Source of the DNA: Heterobilharzia americana
Lineage: Eukaryota > Platyhelminthes > Trematoda > Strigeidida > Schistosomatidae
Assembly (NCBI GenBank): GCA_944470555.2
Contig: OX104128.1
Location: 62,751,257 to 62,815,256, forward strand
Length of the DNA stretch: 64,000 bases
Reading direction: 5' to 3'
This document shows, in pieces, positions 56,346 to 64,000 of the stretch. The notes under the pieces are model-generated. The model ran no database searches and was not told the DNA's origin. It was given only the letters and a program-made list of their open reading frames with translations. The translations under genes and the position numbers were made by a program. Positions within the stretch are counted from its first letter, which is position 1, and every line of letters starts with the position of its first letter.

Positions 56346-56939
56346 CATTTAAAGTCACTCAAAAATTACTCGTAACAAAACATTTAAATACAAACCATCC
56401 TAAAAAACCATTCAGATGAGTTTAATATTTTGGTCGATGAAGTTCTTAACAAAAGCAACTAGGAGTATTGTTTAATCTGGCAGAAAATCCACTTATGAAC
56501 CACGAAAATTCCATTCCTGTCAGCAAACCTTAATATTTACCACAACGGCTGATTTTACTAACGGTTTGAAGCTGGCGTTCCCAAGGGTTTTTTATATCAT
56601 GACTAGTAAACCACTTCTCCTGCCTTTTTCAAAGAAGCTCGTTTATTGGATGACCTAACTTTATATGTAAATTAATCCTTGGTTTTGAACAAGGTCAAAT
56701 GTCAGTACTCATGATGAACCGACTTGTTCTTTGTTGCTGGAGTCAAGGAGCCTTGTGATTAGCTGGCATATATTCGGATAGTAGGCAGGAATCAGTAAAA
56801 ACCTTGCGCATACATTTCGAAATTCATGCACATCAAATATAATTTAATTAAATGCACACTCAGAGGTGGAACTCATTTATCTTATATTTGAGTGATGAAA
56901 TACCACTCAGTTTTGATTACTAGAAGCCATAATTTCTCT

Positions 56940-57200
56940 AGTTTACGCATTCAGAGCCGCTGAAATAGGATAGCCATGGCACTCTAGGCATAAATGAAAA
57001 AGTCAAACACCATCTAGTAATGATGGATAGTGGCTAGCAGTGAAATCCCGGATGCAAATTTCGTTCTATTTGGGACTCGTCAGCTGGATGTGTCTGCCTC
57101 CCAATGAGTGTTGTTCCCACTGGGATTCGAGCTCGGGACCGATGACTTCAAACGACATCTAATTGTATTCAGTGTCGAGGCCTATACTTCTTTATTCTCT
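56940..57200 (-). mobile_element. Hammerhead-bearing SINE (Sm-alpha-like)
   Basis: The minus strand has a pol III box-B-like segment (ggtcccgagctcgaatccc, about 57119-57137), then about 35 bp of spacer, then a hammerhead ribozyme. This is the layout of schistosome Sm-alpha SINE-like repeats. Ends are approximate. Confidence 0.72.
57025..57092 (-). ncRNA. Hammerhead ribozyme, schistosome type (slightly degenerate)
   Basis: The minus strand reads helix I catccag, the core CTGACGA (57077-57083), helix II/loop gtcccaaatagaac, then GAAA (57059-57062), a short helix III and the cleavage triplet ATC (57051-57053), with return strand cgggat and the distal 'cactgctagccac' segment of tertiary contacts. 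The order and loop CAAAT match the Sm-alpha ribozyme. Helix II and III each contain mispairs and the usual GTC triplet is ATC, so activity may be reduced. Confidence 0.78.
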
Positions 57201-57379
57201 ACATCAGTGAACAACTGCTTATATTGTTTCTAGTCACTTATAAACAATAACGATATAGCTTCATTCACTGTAAAGGCCAGAATCTTGACACTTCTTTGTC
57301 TTTTATATTAACCGTTTTTACGTCTTCATCTTCATTCCTTAAAGTTGGTGTTCTTCAAGGAAACGGTTATCGCTTGGTC

Positions 57380-57945
57380 TGGCCAGCCATCTCAGTTCAC
57401 TCGATGAACATTCACAATTTCATCAATCGACTTACCTGCTTGTCTTACCTAGTACCCTTCTCCTGACCTCAACACTGCTCACACCAAACGTGAGCAATGC
57501 TACGAAGACACCTGTGATCATACCCTTTTATTGCTTTATGTCCTCTACTTTCAACGTCCATTTCGCATGACCGTATAATAGGACAGAACGGACTGAAGCG
57601 TAGTGTACTTAGCCTTTGATAGATAATCGGATATCTCGACAGTTAGCGCTATATGCGACGCAAGTTGGCAACAAATGATAAACTGGCCTTCTCTATCCGA
57701 GCTGAGATTTCATCAGGGATTAGCCTGTTCGGGTTGATGCAGCTCGCCAAGTAAGTGAAGTAGTCGACACATTGCAACACTTGGCTCCCTATCATTAAAA
57801 TAGGAGTACTTGCATCTGACCAGACCTAGACGATCATCTTACATTTGACAGGTGCCAGTGAGACACATGCAATACATCCTCAACACGCTCAGAAGGGCCT
57901 GCATTTTTCAGCGTGTTCACTCAGCAGGACAATACCGTCTTCATG
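57380..57945 (-). mobile_element. RTE-like LINE 3' relic
   Basis: Same family as 18960-19670 and 15250-15720. It shares the stretch from 'ccatctcagttcactcgatg' through the region antisense to the RT end, but is more diverged and has small insertions (about 57710-57830). Confidence 0.65.
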
Positions 57946-57985
57946 CTGAACGGGATAAATTAGATCTGCTTAATACAGTGTAGTT

Positions 57986-57987
<2 letters not shown>

Positions 57988-58032
<45 letters not shown>
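57988..58032. repeat. (TA)n microsatellite
   Basis: About 45 bp of TA dinucleotides next to the end of the LINE relic. Confidence 0.97.
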
Positions 58033-58034
<2 letters not shown>

Positions 58035-58039
58035 TGCTA

Positions 58040-59490
58040 AGAAAGCCATTGAAATAAGGAATGCGATTGGTAAATTGAAAGTTTATCATTAAATAAGCAA
58101 TAGAAAGCCAACTGTAAGATATCAAACAAACGTGTCTGGCATCAATTGAATAGTGAACAGACCAGATGAACACATTTGGATGAAAAGAGATCCGTATATA
58201 ATAACATTTAAAAAAGGCAAGGTTTTAATATTTTTGAACAAAGATACTGTATACTAGCAGATGAAGCGGGGATGTAGATAATTATTTGATAGAGATTACT
58301 TCAAATAAATTAAGCATTTGTGAACAACTGGCTGTTGACAGCGATTTTTATCGCCCATCTGTGCATATTGTCTTCAATCCATTTCCGGTAAAATTTGTTT
58401 TAAATTGTTCTGGAACGGCATACTCCTCCTAAAATTTTCAATGAAGTAGGAAATAAAGAGCTTTTTAATTGGAATATTGTTCTATAAAACCATACTGTTA
58501 GACTGATTAGAAAAGTCTCCAAAAATTCAATTTTAATGTATTATAAGATTTTAAATAAATAAATAAAAATTTTATATAAAGGATTAACTGAGAACTGAGC
58601 ATAGTACATCCCAATCACATGCATTAACGAGCAAAATATTGGCGATAATTCAACATTTAGACAAAGTCAGACTGATAGGAACACTAATGTGAGAGACAAC
58701 TGGGAGATTTATCTTTAAATGTATACACTAAACCCTGTCTCTCATGATTACCTGACCGGTTGAGTATTGAAACTTTCAGTGGCACATGAAACTTGTAATC
58801 AACCACTTGACAAGTGTCTACAGAAAGTATTATAGACCGACAGAATATAATTTTCAGAGTAATGAAGAAGTTCGGCATTTATTGTGCAGACCATCAGGAT
58901 TAATACAGTTAGGTATCACTGAGTTTTGGTACGATCAATCCAAGTGACACAAACTAGTCAGTTCACAAGATATTTTGAATGAAAGCAATTTGAAAACAAG
59001 GTGAAAAATATGACTATGTTTTTATTATTTTTACTGATGAACAAGATAGACCCAATCAAGTAGATGGTTTTCGATTGATCATATTATCCAATAGTGGTAA
59101 ATTTTTTCCAGTTTTCTAACCTTTCATATAACAAATAATAACCTCTGATTTTCACTTGATAATTTTCAATGGAAACGATGCTGACATTACAGTTAGACAA
59201 TTGAAAAAGAAAAAAAACACTACCAATTTGTGTTGAAAATAAATCTGCTTCATACAATTTGTGAATAATATTCATTGTATTGATCCACTTCTTTGGCTAA
59301 CTAACTCGGTTCAGGTGGCTGGGATGAGTTAATATGGTATATAACAACTTTAAGCGAAGCTCAACAGAGGTAACTCTAGACAACTGACCCGTTTGGTTGA
59401 GTAAACAATAAGAGAATACATTTGAAGTGTTACTTGAAAAGAAGAATGATTAGGATCATATTTAATAGTGGTCACATGCCATTTGGATGT
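58040..59490. other. AT-rich DNA, nothing recognised
   Basis: No gene, RNA or repeat similarity could be supported. Confidence 0.35.
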
Positions 59491-59499
59491 GAAGATAGT

Positions 59500-59720
59500 T
59501 TAGTAAACTTCAGCACCAATTCCTCATTTGAACGAAACATACTTAGCCACCTTGTGCACATCTATGCAGTAGACAATGAGCCACATCTGCTGTATGAGGG
59601 CTGGTGATATTACCTGGCTGAACAAACCTTGATAAACGGGGTGGGGCTCGAGTCCGTGACCCAATGGTTGATAGTCAGCTCCCTGAACCACTGAGGCACA
59701 ATATTTCATTTGTTTGCACA
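59500..59720 (-). mobile_element. tRNA-like SINE copy
   Basis: The minus strand has box-A-like cagtggttcagggagctgac and box-B-like gggtcacggactcgagcccc, then a body shared with 12290-12490 (minus). No tRNA fold. Confidence 0.55.
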
Positions 59721-59769
59721 ACACTTCAAAAAATTGTCATTCCGACTATCTGCGATAGCCGTGTTTTGG

Positions 59770-60050
59770 CAGACTAGTATTTGTGCTGGATGATGATTGA
59801 AGGTGAAATGAAAATTTTGACCGCGGCCAGATTCGAATCAGTGACCGCAGTGTTTCCCACCCGATGCTCTATCAAATAGGCTAAGAGGTCCGAATCCTGA
59901 CCAGATTTTTGTTTCACTTCAGTCACTAAGGGTTTTGTCCAACTATCAAGAGCATCAGATGGGAAACCAGATGGTCGCTGGTTCGAATTCGACCACTGTC
60001 CAAATTTTCATTTCACCTTCAACCATCATCCAGTACAAATACTTACAAAA
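59770..60050. repeat. Head-to-head inverted pair of SINE-like units
   Basis: About 95-bp arms: 59770-59870 and 59945-60045 are reverse complements with some mismatches, both containing a box-B-like ggttcgaattcgacc or its complement. The spacer is about 75 bp. Confidence 0.7.
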
Positions 60051-60920
60051 TTGAGGTTTCGGCGTTAAAACATCCCATCAAGTTCACCTTACCCTTAAAA
60101 TAATGCCTACTAAGCATGGATAGTATAAGAACTGGAAGCGGATTAACCCTGTAAAAAATTTTAAGTTCTAGGCTGTTGACCACATTGACAGCACCACCAT
60201 CCATCATGTTACTAAATCAGGAAGAAACGAAGCATTACTTAAACCAGTAGCAGTACACCTGACAAAAATGTTTCAACTAAAGAACAATATGGAAAAGCTT
60301 AATGACTGAACACGAGCACGCATACTTAACAAGAATGAAAATTTACCCAGCATACAGGTATTATTGTTTTCGAAGCACTGTATGAATATAGGGAGGATAC
60401 TACTTTAGGTGAGAAAACTCGAGAAGACAATACAACTTAGAGACTCAGCACACACTTATGCACAGCCGTATGAACCATATTTAATGTGTAACAGCTTTTG
60501 ATACTACCATCTGATTACATATGCTGACAGAAAATGAAAGTGAGATATGATTCCGAGAATCATTTTTTGAAGGAAAAAAATAAGCCCTTAAACCAAAGAG
60601 AAACATCAAATGATCTGTGATCAGAATTAAAACATGGTATGATGTGTAAACCTTGTTAGCTAACAATAGCTACAAAAAATATTGAAAAGTCATACCACAG
60701 AATATGTGAACCTTTTTCAATGATAACAAAGTTAATTCCGAAAGAACGATTTCCGAAGATACCAAGTCTCGTAGTATCTCAACTAAAAATACTCAAGATG
60801 CAAACGATATTATCTGTTATTCAGTACTAATTAAAACAGTTTAAATACTAAAGTAAGTTCATTTAACTTGTAGTTTCTACTAAGATAGGTACGTAGTTAC
60901 GAGGGTCTCTAAAGGCTATG
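60050..60920. other. AT-rich DNA, nothing recognised
   Basis: No supported feature. Confidence 0.35.
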
Positions 60921-60929
60921 CTAATAATT

Positions 60930-61035
60930 GCTGAAACAGCCAATCAGCTTCCAGTATTTCGTCTGGGAAAATGAAGGAAAATGATTGGTTATCCCAAAAC
61001 AGTTGCTGAATTGACCTTCAGAGTCGCTTCATACT
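60930..61035. mobile_element. Short foldback (MITE-like) element, copy 3
   Basis: Imperfect palindrome with ends like tgaaacagccaatcagcttc and its rough reverse complement (ggaaaatgattggttatccc). Same family as 4826-4940. Confidence 0.45.
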
Positions 61036-61039
61036 AGCT

Positions 61040-62600
61040 GGAATGAATAGGTAGAAAATGTTTTGACAAAACAGGGTAATCTAAATATCGAACAACCATT
61101 TCACTTATTCATGATCGAGTTCATAAACAATATGCCCTAATTTTACCAGCTCAAGCAGTGGATTTGTTTAGAACATATCAACTTTGGTTCCTTTAAGCAA
61201 CCAAGACGGAATCTCCTATTTAAATCTTCCCTAAAAAAAGATATCATTCCCGTTATCTCCATTTTCTCAGCTTCATTTAAAATTTCATATAGAATAATGC
61301 TTCATTCAAAAAAGTTACTAGTGATCCTTTTTCAGAATTTCAGTTCGATGTACTTCACACTAAAAGGAACTGAGGAAAGTTTGTTAGTGATGAAGAAATG
61401 ATAGATAGCGGCAGTATTCTAACTGACGGTTTCTGACTAACAAATCTCAGATCTAAACTAAAAGACACTAAACTCCAAATGCTAAACAATGGCGTGGATG
61501 CATATAGGACTACGGCTGTATCCCGGACAATTGCTAGTGTAGTGGGTGGTGCTGATCAGAAACTGGATATAAGTAGCATATGTTGAGAGGGCGGCAGAAA
61601 TCATAGGCAATTATCAGCAGTAAGTAAAGATTCTACCCATAGAAACGCAAGAGACAATGTGGGCGTATGAAGAGCAAATCAAGATAGAAGCAGAAGAGGA
61701 AATAAAGCATGTTGTCCAAATGACTGTCTTAGTGGAGGTGTACAAGATGTCAATAATAAACATCTCTTCCTGCGTTTGTCTTCTCGTTTCCTAACCTAGT
61801 TCACTGATTATGCTTTATGGTTAGTAAACGTTTGACGGTCATCTATGATACCAAACAGCTAATAACCTTTGATTAGTGCGCTTGTTAGTGTCAATGTAAT
61901 ATAATGTGAACAAATAATAAAATTCAATCTTGGTGGTTGCTTGGTTCCTCAGAAACAGAAAGAAATGGTACAACAGTCGAAAGTTTGCCGTCAACTTAAC
62001 CGTCTACAAACTACAACTTTGTTTATATATTCATAAAGACCTTGGTCATTTCAAGTCTTTTTAGAACCATTCACTCCAACGAAACGTTCAGTCAGGTGTC
62101 TACACGTCTAGTGATCAGATTATTTAAAAAACTGCTGGTTAGATTTGATTGACCCTGAATATATTCTATGATTTATGGCTACTTGGAAGATCTAAAGGGA
62201 AGGAATTATGTGTTTTAATATCTCCTATTCTGTAAAAGTAGACTAGAAATACGAAATCGCCTTCGAGTTCATCTGTTGTTCACAGACTAGATTTTTGAAA
62301 CGATTCGTTTTACATGAGGGTTAAAGGCTTGAGGCATTATCTCTGTATGCTCGGGAGTTCTGAATCAGTCTGTATCAACTGATTCCCATCCATAACGAGA
62401 GGTAGATTATAAATGCTTCCTAATTCTTCAGTTTTATGCAGCATACAGCGAATTTACTTCACATCGATTCCAGATACTGAAGCCAACTAGTAATTCACAA
62501 AGCACTGTATCAGTGCAAAGCTCCACTACACCCCATTTTGAACGCACTTTGACCCGATACCCTATCACTAAAATTTCACTCTCAGGGTGGAATGCACAGT
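61040..62600. other. AT-rich DNA, nothing recognised
   Basis: No supported gene. A purine-rich plus-strand stretch near 61440-61740 resembles LINE linker composition, but no motif can be read. Confidence 0.3.
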
Positions 62601-62610
62601 TCTCATAGTT

Positions 62611-63431
62611 TTAATGGTTTAAGTATTCTGTTCGCTTCTCTTGTAGCATAGAGTTAAAATTTGTTGTGATATTGAGTTGAAACACGCACTCCACTAGTTT
62701 TTCTCTTTGTTGTGCAATACGTTCAGGTGTTATTCTGTATTCTGTCAAAATTAAGATAGTTGAAGATCTTTCCCTTTCTTCATTAATTGAGGAACACTCA
62801 AAAGTATCCGAAATCGTGTCTACTTGCCTTTTCGACCGATGATAAGGTACTGCACAAAAATGCTGAATAGAACTAATTATATACAAGTTCTAAGATGCCA
62901 TGAAAACGGAAATTGAGTACATTATCAGCTACCAAGGTTTCGGAAACACTGAAGCTGATAAACAAATCCACCAGTTTTGTAACTATAGATTCTGCTGTAC
63001 TTTGTGACAAGTCGTTTAAGCATCAATAATGATCAATTACATTTTCCTCTGCAAAGGTCCTGGTAAATCTACATATATTGAATGTTACAGCGATCCAGTC
63101 ATTGAGCAAAATGATATTGTACAAACTTTACTGAATTTCTTGCTGCTTGTATGCAACTGGTACAACTTAGGTACTTATACTCAATATCCTGATTCACTGC
63201 AGGCCAAAAAACATAGCCACGTGTTAATAACTTCATTCAACTGATGTCTGGATGACCAATATGAAACTGACTTTGCACTTGATTCCAGAGACTTTTGGAC
63301 ACTACAACTTCGTTAAACATGAGACAATAATCAATAACTCTAACTGACTGATAGCGGTGATAATATTGTCGCACTTCTTCAGTTAAGTGTGAAAATGGTT
63401 CTTCATAAGAATTACAGCAGAACAGATTCAT
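62611..63431 (-). pseudogene. Gypsy-type integrase relic
   Basis: On the minus strand, broken into three frames: TEEVRQYYHRYQSVRVIDYC and VVVSKSLWNQVQSQFHIGHP, the segment between RNase H and integrase and the first zinc ligands (about 63237-63431); then a WP block and CTSCIQAA, the second zinc pair (about 63110-63200); a DLPGP-like block at the start of the catalytic core (about 63060); and FNSMLQ near 62650 after the third catalytic region. It is not from the element at 48.7 kb, which lacks this region. No LTRs seen. Confidence 0.68.
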
Positions 63432-63718
63432 TTTGAAGTGTCTTAATGATTTTTAAAACCGTGAAAAGGTCACGCAAAAAGACATCGTTAGCACCAACTT
63501 GAGAATTACTGGAAACTATGAAGTGTTTGACTGTTGTTCTGTCCTAGTTTTTCATGATACTCATGCAATCAGACATACACACAAAAAAGACTTGGTATAA
63601 CTAAACATTAGTCTAATTCGTTACACTTCACATTTCACCTCTAGCAATAAACATTAGGAAAATTTAAATATGAATATCAACCTGAGATCAAACTTTAATG
63701 AGTCAAAACAGAGGTGCC

Positions 63719-63825
63719 GATCTCCTCCATGTCACCCTCAGCTGGGACGCCCAACTCGTCGCTTCCCATCGGGGTTGCACTCGAAGGCGTGATGCATGAG
63801 GTCCCCAGTCGGCCGAGGCACAGAA
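63719..63825 (-). mobile_element. SR2-like RTE tail fragment
   Basis: The minus strand reads GKRRVGRP, preceded by a degraded CNP stretch equivalent to WNPQGKRRVGRP, and followed by the sequence for the TWRR block with a small insertion. It matches 25735-25840 in opposite orientation. Confidence 0.75.
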
Positions 63826-64000
63826 TAAAGCTTACAGAATGGTGTAGTTTTTAAACTTCAAAGTCTGATAGGATGCATATGCATTTTTAAAACACAAAAA
63901 CTAAAGCTTCTCACTATTTATATTAATCGGACAAAGACGACAGCCAAGAAGCTTAAAGTATTCTTCAAGCCATAACAGAGTGTACAGATAGGTGGTGATG

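Noticed and set aside
59620..60010. tRNA genes suggested by box-B motifs
   Set aside because: No acceptor stem or anticodon arm can be formed; copies at other places show a SINE.
63029..63244. 71-residue plus-strand frame
   Set aside because: Antisense to the integrase zinc-finger relic.

Overview
The window looks like nuclear DNA of a digenean flatworm, most likely a Schistosoma-type blood fluke. It is AT-rich and intron-rich, and crowded with decayed retroelements typical of that group: RTE-like and CR1-like LINEs, Penelope-like elements (PLEs) with a GIY-YIG endonuclease, a CsRn1/Boudicca-like Gypsy element with a CHCC gag box, and a SINE carrying a schistosome-type hammerhead ribozyme. 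Introns of 31-43 nt in one gene also fit schistosomes. Species cannot be decided from the sequence alone. No bacterial genes, CRISPR arrays or rRNA genes were seen.

One host gene can be supported, on the minus strand. It is assembled from short coiled-coil exons with good splice sites and matching phases from about 24.7 kb down to 4.5 kb: 24596-24700, 24480-24559, 24185-24439, 24086-24153, 18047-18225, 11094-11366, 7449-7502, 7352-7405, 6582-6731 and 4545-4745. Its first two or three exons resemble the CM1 (Cnn_1N) motif of centrosomin/CDK5RAP2/myomegalin proteins, which recruit gamma-tubulin complexes. Neither gene end is identified. The large introns hold almost all the mobile elements of the first half of the window.

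The main architecture is segmental. A block of about 12.4 kb (B, 14284-26663) is repeated in direct orientation at 35783-48146 (C), almost base for base, so the first five exons of the host gene occur twice. The left part of B (12911-15549) also occurs inverted at the window start (A, 1-2645), separated by about 10.3 kb. These are either very recent duplications or assembly artefacts.

Layout: 0-2.6 kb inverted RTE LINE (A); 2.6-12.9 kb host exons plus SINEs and repeat relics; 12.9-16 kb RTE LINE; 16-26.7 kb host exons, a PLE and an SR2-like LINE tail (B); 26.7-35.8 kb unique spacer with CR1-like relics, including one near-complete degenerate element at 29.4-34.0 kb; 35.8-48.1 kb copy C; 48.7-53.35 kb LTR retrotransposon with near-identical LTRs, a GTCT target-site duplication and a deleted integrase; 53.4-64 kb AT-rich DNA with a hammerhead SINE (57.0 kb), a RTE relic (57.4-57.9 kb), tRNA-like SINEs, short foldback elements, a Gypsy integrase relic (62.6-63.4 kb) and an SR2-like fragment at the edge.
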